Assembly: GCA_033239005.1 (NCBI GenBank)
Contig: BSQZ01000026.1
Span: forward strand, 4,290,501-4,354,500
Source: Lamellibrachia satsuma
Taxonomy: Eukaryota > Annelida > Polychaeta > Sabellida > Siboglinidae
Direction: 5' to 3'
Length of the DNA: 64,000 bases
Shown here in pieces: positions 33,569-45,710 of this stretch; the first letter of the stretch is position 1; each line of letters starts with the position of its first letter. The notes below the pieces were generated by a model that searched no databases, was not told where the DNA came from, and saw only the letters and a list, made by a program, of their open reading frames with translations. Made by a program: the position numbers and the translations under genes.

Positions 33569-34046
33569 CTGTCATGTATGTCAAGTCAAAAACATATACA
33601 AGTAAATGTAAACAGTAAGTATTGATGACAACATTTAAATTATAACATATATGATTTTATGTAATGTAACAAAATGAAATTGTGGTAATTACAAATTAAT
33701 GACGGCAAGCAAATAACCAATGTATCATGAAAATGTATGTTCTACCTGTTTCACCTACAGCCAAGTATGAATTCACCAGACCAGGTATTTAAAAATGAGC
33801 AGCAATGATACATATAATCTTCAATTTTATAAAAACTATTAGTTGCGCCCAGCCTATGCACTATATAATTATATTTGCATTTTAGAGTAAATTAATTACT
33901 AATCTGTAATTGTAACTAACAATCGCAATTTAACCCAACCCTTATACACATCCACAGGCTCAAAACATGTTTAATAAAGCAGGAATCAACAAATGAATTA
34001 CGTTGAAACTTACCTGTCAGGTTCCTTTGGAAACCTAAAGAAATGG
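33569..34046. other. Non-coding, possible intron of the transposase gene
   Basis: AT-rich sequence 5' of the transposase exon. No further transposase motif was recognised before the repeat at 34.05 kb. Confidence 0.5.
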
Positions 34047-34059
34047 AACCCTGACCCTT

Positions 34060-34403
34060 GATTGTTATTGACCAGACTGAGCGGATCTACACACTGGGTA
34101 GTGGGTCCAGGAAGTGTATGGAAGGAGACCATTTCTTGCTGAAGCTATCTGCCGCATTTGATACCATTGGTCACAGGACAACTTATTAAAAGTGTGTCAA
34201 TGTGGTGTGGCATATCTGGAACAGAGCTGGTTCTCGTAATATTTAACTGATAGAATGAAGATAGCGAATTGTTTCTCAGCTACGCTCCCTACTTCACGTA
34301 ATGTTCCTCAGGGTGTTTCACTAATCTTTTGCAGCACCACGCCTTGACACCTGTCAACGCCCTGAATGACGTAATTCTCACTTAGAAGCGCAATTTCGCT
34401 ACC
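34060..34403. repeat. Inverted pieces of the 3-kb repeat (fold-back at its left end)
   Basis: 34068-34320 is the reverse complement of about 36632-36870 in the adjacent repeat copy. 34321-34399 is the reverse complement of 34404-34480. The latter junction makes a near-perfect ~75-bp-arm palindrome with a loop of only a few bases. In the first piece the frame LSAAFDT-like 'LKLSAAFDTIGH' and a following 'GTELVLVIFN' recall a degenerate LINE reverse transcriptase. Confidence 0.8.
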
Positions 34404-37400
34404 TAGAAATTGCGCTTCTAAGTGAGGATTACAACGTCATTCAGGGCGTTGACAGGTGTCAAGTCGTGGTGCTACAAAAGATTATCTGATGCAAACAGGA
34501 CAACGCCGTCCGAGAGCATGGACAATGCCTGTCGTGGTTCGTTGATTACCTCCGCCAGCACAGACAACAGACCACAATGGTTCATTCCTGTTTACCAGCC
34601 AGCATACGGGGAGTTCTTGCATTTAGCGTGTCTTACATAGCAATTCATGCGAAGTTGGTGATTCTTCTTCCAAAAATTGGTATACGGTGTACGGCCTACC
34701 ATGACTGAAGAATGATCAATTGGAGAAATATGGAGGAGTGTGCAAGATAGCATTTCGTGTGCTACATCCGTGTTGGCGTGCATGTTATCTGCTTCAACAT
34801 ACGTTGTATATCAATAGCACACGCTGCGTGCTTCCTGTGGTGTTCTATGTAAAAGCTGATCTCATCTAGATAGGTAGAAATGTATTGCGTTGACAGCCAG
34901 TCAGACGAAATTGGTGAAGAAAGAGATGATTCGAGACAGCTTCTAACAAAAGGAGCAGTATAAACAGGGACTTTGTGACCTACCAGAATGCGGAAGGTTT
35001 GTGTATAAACATTATTTGGCTTTGTAGATAAATAATATCTATACTATGGAGTACACATATTTGATATGGTATTAATTCTGATACATATTTTATTCATTCT
35101 ACAAACGATTGATGATTTCATATGGAGTTTTGAATAATGTATTGGGACAGATTACTTATTAGTGACAACTTTGTTTTTCTGCTTATGATGCAACTCATGA
35201 CTGTGTATTAGTCGCACGAAAATTTGGCTAGACTGTTGATGGCAAGGAGACGAGAGACTTTCTAGGCATGTTGGCTTATTGTTGGCTAACGTAACAGTTA
35301 TGTGCATTTGTTCAACAAAGTAACGGCGGTGGGAATTGCTAGATGCATAGATAATAAACAGACATACCAGTTATCACAACTGTTCGATGATACTATTGCC
35401 AATATAATAAACCTTTTCCACTTGGAGTGTGTTGTATTCCTAAGACAGGGTTTTGTAGGGTTGTTGATATCAATTACACGGCCAACGTTCTAGTAGACGC
35501 CATCTTAAAGTGATCACTTCCGGCGCATGCGCATAATTTTCACCACTAGATCTGCATAATTCAATATCAGTAACATAGACTAGTAATATTATTTATACAT
35601 GTTATACACTTTGCTGCATTACAACATTAACTATGCCATATAAGAAACATTCTAATTAACTAAATTGTTTAATTAGTAGTTGTTATATCAATTAAATGTA
35701 AAGTTAACCTGTTTCAAGAGTTCACACCACAAATTCACATAAAAAGGGTGTACCTACTATATAAACGGGTAGACGTGTTGTCATAAGAGGTTGCTAGCTC
35801 AACATATAGGGATTGTCAGTAGTTTGGGTGGAGAACTACAGAATGGTCTGGGGGCCGACAAATCTCTCCCCTGAGAGCTGCTCGATAAGCAACCATAAGA
35901 AACTCGGTGACTGTGGATTGGTCTCTCCACCGACCGATAGGAGGTGCAACCAAATAGCAGATAATGCTAAGTGTCACTCACGTCATTGGACTCTTATTTT
36001 TTAAACAAAAGAACATCGATCACTACATATTCAGATTCAGGTTATTATTCTCGATTCGCATTAGTTGGTCAATCAGCATCAGTTTTATTGTCATCGTAGC
36101 AAACGTCTGTCAATCCGTAATCAATTACATGTAAATTATTACGTTGATGTCCTTCCTTGCATTTTAGTAAATCAATGCTTTCATTATATCACTCTACGTC
36201 ACTCCCAAAACAAAAAGGCTATATAATATTAGTGTTTTATGGCACTCCAGCACACATGCAAATTTGTTCTCTTCGAAGAACAGCCAGCTAATGCTTTCCA
36301 CACGTTTTGATTTTACTGTGCTTCTCTACATGCAATCTAAAGTCTGACACATAAGGAAACGTCTTGCAACACATTGTGCACACCTAATCGATTCAAATAG
36401 ACATGCAAAATTTACCCCACCAATAATAACTAACTCGGATTTACTTGCATTTAACTTTAATGTGGTCTCTGTCATCCAATGGAAGATTTTGTGGAGACAA
36501 TCCCTGAGCTAGTTTTGGAAGTGATTTGTATCTCATGTAGCCAAAATAGCATAGGTCTGTGATTTATTAGCATACACTTGGTGATCCAAGTTGTGACGTT
36601 GGATAACTGAGCCAAGTAGAGTAGCGTAGAGAGTGAAACACTCTGAGGAACATTACGTGAAGTAGCGAGCGTAGCTGAGAAACAATTCGCTATCTTCATT
36701 CTTTTGCATCTATCAGTTAAATATTATGAGAACCAGCTCTGTTCCAGATATGCCACACCACATTGACACACATGCGGCAGATAGCTTCAGCAAGAAAATG
36801 GTCTCCTTCCATACACTTCCTGGACCCACTACCCAGTGTGTAGATCCGCTCAAGTCTGGTCAATAACAGATTTAACACCTACACATGGTTCACTGAATGG
36901 TATTAATTCAGTCAACACTTGATCATTTGTTGTGTCGCCAGAACAGTCTGCATTGATTGTCCTTAAACACTTCCAGGAGAAACCATGTGGCAATATCGTC
37001 ATTTTGTTGGACCCCCGAATGCAACGGTATTTTTTAAATAATATAATCAGTTATAACATTTACATACATTAAATTTAACAAAGCTAATAATAAATACATT
37101 TGTATGTGGGCGTTTTCACGTACAGGGTACACTTTTTCCAAAACGAACTTTCCCGCATAGTATTGAAATAATTAATGGTGTAATATTAATTCAGTCTAAA
37201 TATATATTCTTTGCTCACTTATCATATGCTTCTGGGAAAATCTCAGCTGATGGATGCACAACAACCAACTCACTTCTTCGTGGTGACGTACTACTCACGA
37301 GAGATGGAGTCCACAGCTGACCCATTGTGTCTGGAATGATATTAACAGATGTCGTCATTTCATCCTCCCAAAGGTCAGTAAATGAATGGGACAACTTTTC

Positions 37401-37436
37401 CACAGTTTCTGTTAATGCAGGCCATGTGAATATGTT
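34404..37436. mobile_element. 3-kb interspersed repeat, copy 1
   Basis: Almost identical to 50274-53290 over its whole length (differences: scattered substitutions plus small indels of 14-45 bp at about 36255, 36395 and 36770). Both start tagaaattgcgcttctaagt and end gcaggccatgtgaatatgtt before an A-rich tail. On the minus strand near 36.4-36.9 kb it contains a decayed reverse-transcriptase-like stretch (NVPQSVSLSTLLYLAQL, then LFWLHEIQI). It may therefore be a rearranged LINE derivative or a composite repeat. Other ORFs (34422-34640, 35302-35493, 35813-36004, and 37442-37215 on the minus strand) are short, shared by both copies and unrecognised. Confidence 0.85.
35497..35535. promoter_or_regulatory. 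YY1-ETS-NRF-1 motif cluster inside the 3-kb repeat
   Basis: Within 40 bp: CGCCATCTT (YY1-like, 35499-35507), CACTTCCGG (ETS-like, 35515-35523), GGCGCATGCGCA (NRF-1 palindrome, 35522-35533). This trio is typical of CpG-type core promoters. It is the best candidate for the promoter of the repeat itself. The second copy (51365-51405) keeps the YY1 and ETS sites, but the NRF-1 site has one change (GGGGCATGCGCA). Confidence 0.5.
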
Positions 37437-39114
37437 AAACAATTTTTAAAAAAAATTCAAAACGCACAATGAAGACCCAACTGCCCGTTTTCACTACATA
37501 ATATAACGGGGACGCTCCACATAATGACCATGACGACGTGTCCACCTTCCCACGCTGTTAAGGGTCAAGCAATTCGAATTGATCTTTGCACTACTAGGAC
37601 CGCCCATCCTCGAGGAATTTTCATTGCTACAAAAGCAGTTAGCAAGGATTGTCAGCAATGTATACTATTGCCATTATACAAAAAGGATTATAATGTGAAT
37701 TGCATATATTAAAGCTATCTGATTTTGTAAAATTAAAAACTCCCAATATAATGTGTGAAACAAACAAACAGTTGCTACCAAATAATCTGCTGTTGTTATT
37801 CAACAGTTTTTGACACAATACGTGAAAACTTAAGACAGGTATTTGCAAGAATGACTCTAAAAGCCCAATGTATATCTGTACAAAGTATACAATTATGAAA
37901 GAAGCAAATTTGGACATATGCAATATAAAATGCGAGAACATGTACTGTCCATGTGAATTCATTTATTCAGGTAGTGGTCCCATGATGGTGTGACAGCTGC
38001 TATGTTATGTAATATAATATTCTACATTCTTATCGGTTTGATTCAGCATACTAACATACACAACTACTATCCCACTGGAGAAAAAATGAGATAACAATGA
38101 GAGGAAGCGTGAAACTTGTTATGTTCATTACCTTGTTGCACTAACTAACATTGTCTAGGCTGTCAAAGAAGTACCTCTTGAAATACCAGAGACAGCAAAG
38201 GAGACTCAATTGTAGACCATTCCGAAGACATGACAATGTTCCTGCTGCACATCATCGTTCACAACAGCAAATATGGGTCGGACTGCAACCGTCAATAAAG
38301 CAACCGAACCAAATATGTGTTTCCTTCATAACAATCAGGCTCCATATCACCATCATTTGAGACGTCAAGCTGAATGATGTGGCAGTCGAATATTTAGTTG
38401 GTATCAACCACATTTCCCTTTTGACACAAAACTGTGTACCTACTGTCTCGAGTCAGCAACCGATGACTTCACTGAGCACCAAACCACTATAAAACAAACA
38501 CAGTATCCACAGTTGACAAAATAGTGTCAGTATGCGCTGTTCTTAGTTCACACGACAGCAGTTTGCTGTCGTGATCCACAGTAGGAACCACGAGGAGGTG
38601 ACACGCGCTTCTCCCACCAAAAGTATTGTGTGCATGCAGTATAAGTGTGAAAAGTTGTGCCTGAAACTGAACCATCTCCATCATTAGCTAGGATAGCGCT
38701 ACCAGTGGTCATTTGGGCCCATCTCTGTATCCTTTCAGAATATGGTCGAAGATGTTAGCAACATATCCTATAGAAAGATACATTTCATAATATTAGTATT
38801 TTCGTGTACTTTAACATGTTCACAATAAAATTGTATTTCTAAAACAAATGGAACATTTTTTTGTCGAATATAAATTAATTAAATATAACTTTGGAAGAGC
38901 ATAAAATGTCACCATATATAGGCTTTGTCAAAGCTGGTGTGTTTGGTCGCAAAATGATTGACAAGACTGCAAAAATCCTAACCCTAACTATGGTCTGGTG
39001 AGTTTATTGATATCTGTATATTCTGAGCTAAGACTTGGAGAAAACAACTGTACATGTCTCTGTTAATTTGTATTCAGCAGTGGCTTCATTACCTGGAATA
39101 AACCACTCTGGTTT
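37437..39114. other. Non-coding region, no gene recognised
   Basis: AT-rich. Short ORFs on both strands (62-107 codons) show no motif. Begins just after the A-rich end of the 3-kb repeat. Confidence 0.45.
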
Positions 39115-39117
39115 GGT

Positions 39118-39272
39118 TTGTACCAAAAATAATTTAATTGTTAATTGAATTAAAGTTAATTGTTAATTTAATTGGAGAATTTGGGAGGTTAATTTAATTG
39201 GAACATTTCTGATTTAATTGTAATTTAATTAATTAACTTTTCAAGTTAATTGCCCCATGCCTGGTACAGGTA
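39118..39272. repeat. TTAATTAA-rich dispersed repeat, copy 1
   Basis: Shares 'gaatttgggaggttaat', 'aattggaacatttctga' and 'cttttcaagttaattgcccc' with 46745-46928. 45545-45710 is a diverged relative. About 150-180 bp, extremely AT-rich; probably a MITE or SINE. Confidence 0.8.
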
Positions 39273-39454
39273 GTTTATGCAAAAATATCAGTAACTTTAA
39301 CTAATGCATTTGTTATATGTAAATGCATCATTACAGTTGTAGATTTTAGTGATTATTACTACCGTAGATAGTCCTTGAATATATGGTATTAAACTAAGCC
39401 GAGTCAATATTATTGACCCCTAATGGCTTTTGCTGGTTGGTTAATATATAATAT

Positions 39455-39650
39455 TTGCATGGGATCTTTTACTTTGCCTGGCATAGACACCAGATAGAAG
39501 ACACCAATGGCTTTTACTGTCTCTTCCGAAAGACACAGGCAAAGTGGGGTAAACGAAATTGCCCAAGCTTTGAAATGGTGGAGGGGGTATCGAACCCCGG
39601 TCCCTTCAACCGAAAGCCCGGTGCTCTACCACACGACTACCATGCCACAC
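39455..39650 (-). mobile_element. tRNA-derived SINE
   Basis: On the minus strand 39650-39577 resembles a tRNA: an A-box-like TGGTAGAGCACC and a B-box GGTTCGATACC are at the right spacing, with an anticodon-like loop CTTTCGGTTGA between them. The acceptor stem does not pair well. The tRNA part runs straight into a ~120-bp body (caaagcttgggcaatttcgt; tttcggaagagacag; aaaagatcccatgcaaat), the layout of metazoan tRNA SINEs. It is therefore a Pol III-type retroposon rather than a working tRNA gene. Confidence 0.75.
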
Positions 39651-39708
39651 TAATGTTGTATTGAAAATCCCAGAGGAATGGAAAACCAAAAATGTACACA
39701 ATATAATA

Positions 39709-39984
39709 CTAACTCTTCATCACTGGACTCCTCATCATTGGTCTCTTCTGCAGCATCCAGAATAGAGAAAAAAATGGTTTATAGTCACTGGATAACTTTA
39801 CTGGTGATGACAAGGTGAAGGGAGAGGGCGATGGTGACTCAGCTAATGGGACATCATCGCCTGGAGTCTTCTTGGGTGTAGAAATTAGACAAGGTGGCTC
39901 AAGTTGAATGTCGACAGAGATATCATCCAAGCTGTACTGTGTCCCTGTGTCACATGTCACCACCATGTTTGTCTGAATCTCTGG
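39709..39984 (-). pseudogene. Acidic Ser/Pro-rich exon, resembling the linker after a THAP domain
   Basis: After an acceptor near 39980 (cattccag) the minus strand reads TNMVVTCDTGTQYSLDDIS, then STPKKTPGDD, SPSPSPFTLSSPVKLSSDYK and PFF. In that frame it ends SLFWMLQKRPMM. The +1 frame after a T7 run at 39774 instead reads SILDAAEETNDEESSDEE, an acidic end that looks far more like real coding. So a one-base slip at the T-run is likely. Such Ser/Pro then DEESSDEE linkers are common in THAP-containing transposon-derived proteins of invertebrates. The assignment is tentative. Confidence 0.35.
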
Positions 39985-41040
39985 AATGCAGAATAATCAT
40001 TTATGAAAAAACAAAGTTCATAATAATTGTGTATGTTTGCTGACATACAGACTACACGCCAAAGATAAAGTGGTAATAATGCTGAGAGTAATACAATTGT
40101 GATCTATTTTTTTGTATGGTATATAAAAGTACTAATAATTATGCTGGTAAAGACATTCCAGACACAATTCTTTACAAATATTAATGATGTTTTCATTCAC
40201 ATTTCCACTGTCTTTTGGCTTCATATATCAGGCACTGTCTTATTTTTAATAGACTTGTCTGGTTTTTGGTCTGCAGGTGGTATAAATCTACCACAGTTGC
40301 TACAGGGCATTCACAAAACCATAAAATTATGATATACTGATCGTCTCACCAGGCTCGAGCTCCCTCCCTAAAATTGCATGCCATAAGGTGTGAACATTTT
40401 TAACAGTTAGCTTGAAAATTGTAGATTTTGGGTCATCTCGCCCATGTTAATTTCCCTGCCCTTTCCGCCTGCGACTGTAGATAAAATATGTGTAATTTTT
40501 GTAATAGTGGGTAGCAAAAATTTGCAATTGAATTGTTGCACAGTTATTCTGATATTTTACAGATACTGTGGCTTTTTCGATCTATGCCAAAAATATACTT
40601 CTAGGCCCAGTAGTATATCTACATTATACATTCCCAATTTATTGCCAAAGTCAAGGAGAGGTTTGGGGGTAAATCATCCTAATATAATCAGCTCATGACA
40701 TATTTTCTCTTAATGCATCGATTGGGCAATTATCGATTGCCATAAAAAATCCTGGTATACTACTAGACTCTTGTCAGTCTCAAGTAGTTATTCTCCAAAC
40801 AGCCCAATCTTGGGCTAATCATGTACGTCTAGTTTGTAATGCCACACCATAAAATCTAATTAAAATCTAGAGCTAACCATAAAACGTATATTGATTTCTT
40901 CCCTACATTTCATTACAATTTGACAGCAATAAACATTTTAGATCTATCGTGGACGTCACTACTACTGCCACTTGCACTGGTCACATGACATGGGGAGGGC
41001 TTGTCAGTCATGGGAATGATTATATCTTCTGTAAACCACT
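39985..41040. other. No gene recognised
   Basis: AT-rich and non-coding as far as I can see. The repeat at 41041 follows. Confidence 0.45.
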
Positions 41041-41605
41041 TCACATAGACACATGGCTGGAGACACCACACATAGACACATGGTTAGAGACACCACACAC
41101 AGACAGATAGCTGAAGACACTGCACAGACACATGGTTGAAAAACCACACACAGACACATGGTTGGAGATACCACACACAGACACATTGTTGGAGGTACCA
41201 CACACAGACAGATTGCTGAAGACACCACACACAGACAGATGGCTGGAGATACCACGCACAGACAGATGGCTGTAGACACCACACGCAGACAGGTGGCTGG
41301 AGACACCACACACTGACAGATGGCTGGAGACACCACACACTGACAGATGGCAGGAGACATCACACACAGACAGGTGGCTGGAGGCATCACACACATACAC
41401 ACGGTTGGAAACACCACACACCAACACATGGTTGGAGGCACAACACACAGACACATATAAGGCTGGAGGCAATTCACACAGACTGATGGCTGGAGTCACC
41501 ACACATAGATACATGGCTGGAGACACCACACACTAACACATGGTTGGAGGCACACACACACAGACACATGGCTGGACACACTACACGCAGATATATGGCT
41601 GTAAC
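41041..41605. repeat. Minisatellite, ~30-bp unit (ACACAGACACATGGCTGGAG)
   Basis: About 18 degenerate copies of acacagacacatggctggag plus acacc. Three minus frames stay open through it (Val/Cys/Leu-rich, 84-162 codons) only because of the repeat. Confidence 0.9.
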
Positions 41606-41777
41606 CAGTTAGTCGTACTACATAAGACAGGATGGTATAAACCGTAACCAGTTAGTCGGACCACATAAAGTGCAGTATTGATGATTGGTCAACATTACAT
41701 TAATGCAAGTAACGATACCTTTTGACAAGTTTGTACAATTTTGAAGAATTCATGGAACATCTCAAGATGTGCCTTAC

Positions 41778-42378
41778 CTTAATGACATCTTCACCAAAGT
41801 AACCTTCAAACGGCCTGTATTTGAACATTGTGACAACCCAGGCTAGCTTGCATGTTGCAAAATCCGTACCACATGTGTTTGGCAGTGACACCTCCGGTAC
41901 AGTGACCGAATCAGAAATTAGTTTGGTGAGTTTATTCCACAGAGGGCGCCTTATATCCCAGGGCTGTGAGCAGTCTTGTTCAATGAGGTTGATGATCTTT
42001 ACTTGGCGGTACAGCATCAGATTACCATGTTGAGGTGGATCAAACTTCAGTGATACATCATCCGTGTAGTCAGGATTATAAGCAGGAAGGATGTAAACCA
42101 TATCTGGGGAAGCTGAATTCTTCCCACAGTTTTCCTGCATTGTTACCATGGTGACAGATGATGGGGAAAGACACCACATCCTCTCTCAAACATCTGAAGA
42201 GTTGGAGAATCTGGTGTATTCCTTATGTTGACTAACAACTTGCCTTCAACAGAGAGTGCTGGCTCCTCATCCGTCCCGTGTTCCCACACAGTGAAGTAGA
42301 CTGTGTTTTCCCTGCAGCAGTCGGCACACGGAGTATAAGTCAACATGCCATCAAGAGCCAGGCTCAGTTGAGAAACAT
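41778..42378 (-). CDS. Exon: cadherin-like/tandem-95-type repeats of an extracellular protein
   Basis: Minus strand, acceptor gtttgtgtgacag, entry phase 1; donor AAG|gtaagg. The first part reads LDGMLTYTPCADCC, NTVYFTVWEHGTDEEPALS, KLLVNIRNTPDSPTLQ. The second part reads YILPAYNPDYTDDVSLKFDP, PQHGNLMLYRQ and FKYRPFEGYFGEDVIK. 'G.LTYTP....G.D.FTV.....(A)..V.V.I.NT.D.P' is the tandem-95/cadherin-like beta-sandwich repeat; the next one ends FKY.P..GY.GED. The two parts are in different frames with a shift near 42140-42180, so the exon contains an indel (error or decay). Phase 1 entry fits the exon at 47305-47171. Function unknown; probably a secreted or surface protein. Confidence 0.55.
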
Positions 42379-42739
42379 CTGTCACACAAACACTTCAGCT
42401 GTAACACACCTGTCACACAAACACATCAAGAAAACTCTTACGTTGGAACTTAACCAAAGACATATTAAATCAATGGTAACCTGACCGATGAATTGGTCAA
42501 GAAATTTAATGGATGAGAAACCCTAATAGTTTACTAATCCAACATTACATTAATCAATACATTCATCAATGAGTTGTTCAAAAAAGTTATCCATCAACGT
42601 ATTAAAACAACCAACCAGCCAACCAACCCATGAAATTACCCATTCTGTTGTTGAATGAATGTATCAGAACCTCTCTTATTGGATAACTATAACTGTTCAA
42701 TATACCAGTGCTTCTCACTTCAAAGTCTCCTTTACACAA

Positions 42740-44608
42740 GTTGTGCAACTTTATTCTGACATATGTCTAAAAATGTGCTGTATTATGGGGGATATCTCTT
42801 TAGCAGTTTCCTTTAGTATTTTTGCAGGAATGTCGGATGGCCCTGGCGCTTTGTTGGAGTTTAGAGCTACAAGCTGTTTTATGATACCGCTTAGTCCGAT
42901 TTCTAGGGTTTGAATTGAGGGAGATGGTGATGGGCCTTTTGTTGGGATAGGAAGTTTTTCATTTGTAAAAAAACTGATTTGAAGTGGTCGTTGAGAGCAT
43001 TTACTTTGTCATAGTCGGCTGTTTTCAAATCGTTATTTACTTTTAGTACTGGAATGCCAAGATTTTTTGTTTTGTTTTGTCTGATGAAAGACCAAAATTA
43101 TTTTGGATTTGTCGTCGAACTTTCTCCCATGTTGTTAATGTAACTGTTATAGGATTTGGTCACTTCTTTGGTGGCTAATTTTCTTAAATTTTCCCAATGT
43201 TTTTTTTCCGGCTTGAGCATGAGTTTTGTCCCTTTTTCTCTGTACTTTAATAATGCTTCTTGTGGTTCAGTGTAGATGTTGTTTAGATTTTGTCATGGGG
43301 CTAGCGATGGATTCTCCTATTAGGTTAGTGTAGTGTTTATGAAAGAAGTCCCAATTTGAGTTTACATCTTGTTCGTCTGGTTTTCGAAATAAGTACTGCT
43401 GAGCTAGCTGGGTGCATTTCGCTTCAAGGGATTCCCAGTTTGCAGATCTGTAGTTGTATACTTTGTGTGGTGGTTTGTTTTTTCTGAGAATGGCTTCATG
43501 ATCACTCATGCCAGCCACTGTGTTTATGGTGGAGATAAGGGATGGGTTTGATGTAAGTACTAGGTGTAATATATTTCCGGAATCTAATCGGTTGGGTTCA
43601 TTTACTATATTAACTAGTCCAAATTCCCCAACTATTTCAATTAGTTTGTTATGTTTCACAGTTGCTTGTTGGTTTGTTGCACACAAATTCTCCCAGTCGA
43701 TGTCAGGAAGGTTTAGATCTCCAGCTAGAATGACAGAAGGGGTATCTTGCAGCTACGGTATAGGATGGAGAGAGATTCATGTAAGGCTTCTAGAGATGTT
43801 GTGTAGTCATTTGGATATCTGTAGTAGGATGCCAGATAGATGGATAGCTTTTTTATACACAGAGTGTATTTTTGATCATATAATTTCACAGGTTGTGTTT
43901 AGTTTGTCTTGGGGGTTGCTATAATGTCATTTTAGAGTGCTATAAAAACACCTTCACCGTGGATGTTATGATATTTTTGGATTGCTTAAGAAATTGTGGG
44001 GAGCACAGAGTATATGGGGATACTTGAGTTGAGTTTGGTTTTAACTAGAAGGATTATGTCAGGGTTTGTTGAGTTTATTGTTGCCTGCCATAGGGATACT
44101 TTGTTAGTGCTCTTGATGCTGAATGCAGTTTATCAGCATGGAATTTTAGTTTAGGTTTACTTGTTATCTTTGCTCGGTCAGGAGTAGATGTATTAGCTAG
44201 ATTTGGTGCAAATGTAGGGTTCGTATCATCAGAAATATTTGTGTAGTCACTGCTGTTTGGAAGTGACTCAAGGACTGAGTAAGGGTTTGGAGTATTAATG
44301 TTGCTGGTGAATAGATACTCAGAATAGTTTGGCAATCCATAGCAAGAACAGAACCAAAGCACACTATGATATTTTAATTGTTCGTATGTGGTGTCATTAA
44401 TTTGGACACGTCCAGTATGGTACCAACTGTCACATTGATCACACTGTATGGCATGGTGGTGATCATGTACCTCATGGCTGCAGGTGCCACACGGATATTT
44501 TGGAGAGGGATCTGAGGTGGGACCAGGGTTTGTATGAATGTACCCTGCTTGTATTATAAGTCCACACAGATATAATAGAGATAGGGTATAGGGCTTAGTT
44601 GGCATCAT
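42740..44608 (-). mobile_element. PHD-finger LINE, 3'-truncated and broken
   Basis: Minus strand. The frame from 44608 (177 codons) has TNPGPTSDPSPKYPCGTC, then AIQCDQCDSWYHTGRVQ and VLWFCSCYGLPNYS, a PHD-like Cys/His finger common in L2/CR1/jockey-type LINE ORFs. A second frame (43686-43267) is the endonuclease: IVGEFGLVNIVNEPNRLDSG, TVAGMSDHEAIL. Further on, in other frames, come FWSFIRQNKTKNLG and SNKAPGPSDIPAKILKETAK (about 42850), the start of the reverse transcriptase. Homology ends near 42740, before the catalytic core. It lies in an intron of the minus-strand gene in sense orientation. Confidence 0.85.
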
Positions 44609-45179
44609 TTTGTTTTTTTCTTTGTGGTTGAGAACGTGGGGAATGGTGGCAGGTTTCTTGTCAGCATGACTGATAATGTTTTTGTGGAATTTGACACAGG
44701 TACAGAGATGAGAGTGGTGTTAAATAAAGTGGTTTTGAATTTTCTTGTGAAACTATGTATTAGTTGGTGTTTGCTATAACTTGCCTTTAGAGGGCTAAAG
44801 TCACATTAGATCAAATATGTACTAAACTGTTTAAAAGTGCATGTGCAGGGTTTGGGCTAGTGCGAACATAGACAGATAGTCAGTAGGAAATCTAGATGTG
44901 TGTTATGTCTGTGGTCCTCGGCTGACTCAGGAACTCTGGGTATATGAAAATACAGGAGTGGTAATGAAGCACCCGAAGTGTTGGGGATGATTTGGGTTTC
45001 GCGAGTTTTAACGACTACAGTTTACATCCGTCATCTTGATTTGTTCATTGTTCAGCAAGGTAAATGCGGCTGATTGAGTAAATTTGGTTTAGGAACGTGT
45101 GATCTCTAACGTTATAACACGATTGTATTCTGATTTTGACACTGTTGCATATCTGTAAGATTGGGGTGTAAAGAGCCTT
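44609..45179. other. Non-coding, probably LINE 5' flank or intron
   Basis: No motif seen. It may hold the 5' UTR of the PHD LINE. Confidence 0.4.
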
Positions 45180-45545
45180 TAGAAATCATAAACCTGTCAC
45201 TATAAGAAAGGATATGACAAGACAGACACTAACCTGTCATTATGAGACAGGAGTTGACCACACAGACACTAATATGTCACTATAAGACAGTAGATGACAA
45301 GACAAACCCTAACCTGACACTATGAGACAGGAGATGACATAACAGACATAAACATGTCACTATGCGACAGGAGATGACAAGACAGACATTAATATGTCAC
45401 TATGCGACAGGAGATGACAAGACAGACATTAATATGTCACCATGAGACAGGAGATTACAAAATAAACACTAACATGTCACTATGAGACAGGAGATGGCAA
45501 GACAGACATTAACCTGTCACTATGAAACAGGAGATGACAGTCATG
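45180..45545. repeat. Minisatellite, ~49-bp unit (AACCTGTCACTATGAGACAG)
   Basis: About 7 copies of aacctgtcactatgagacag plus gagatgacaagacagacact. The same unit resumes at 46930-47165; the gap between them holds AT-rich repeats and unique sequence, so one array may have been split. Confidence 0.9.
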
Positions 45546-45710
45546 GGTTAATTTCAATTGTTAATTTAATTAACTCAATTAATTAAATTAAATTAATTGA
45601 TTTACAAGAAAAGGTAAAGGCTAAATTAACTTCACCAAAAGGGGGTAATTTTATTTTGTTTAATTGACAAATTCAATTAAGTGCTCATTTAACAGTAGGT
45701 ATTACTGTAT
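45545..45710. repeat. TTAATTAA-rich repeat, diverged relative
   Basis: Resembles 39118-39272 and 46745-46928 in its tttaatt/aattaa runs and flanks. Directly abuts the 49-bp minisatellite. Confidence 0.55.

Noticed and set aside
39577..39650. tRNA gene on the minus strand
   Set aside because: A- and B-boxes are present but the acceptor stem is poor and the sequence continues into a SINE body.
41004..41529. Three overlapping minus-strand Cys/Val-rich ORFs resembling a repeat protein
   Set aside because: All three frames are open at once because the 30-bp minisatellite unit lacks stops in each; no start, splice or domain evidence.
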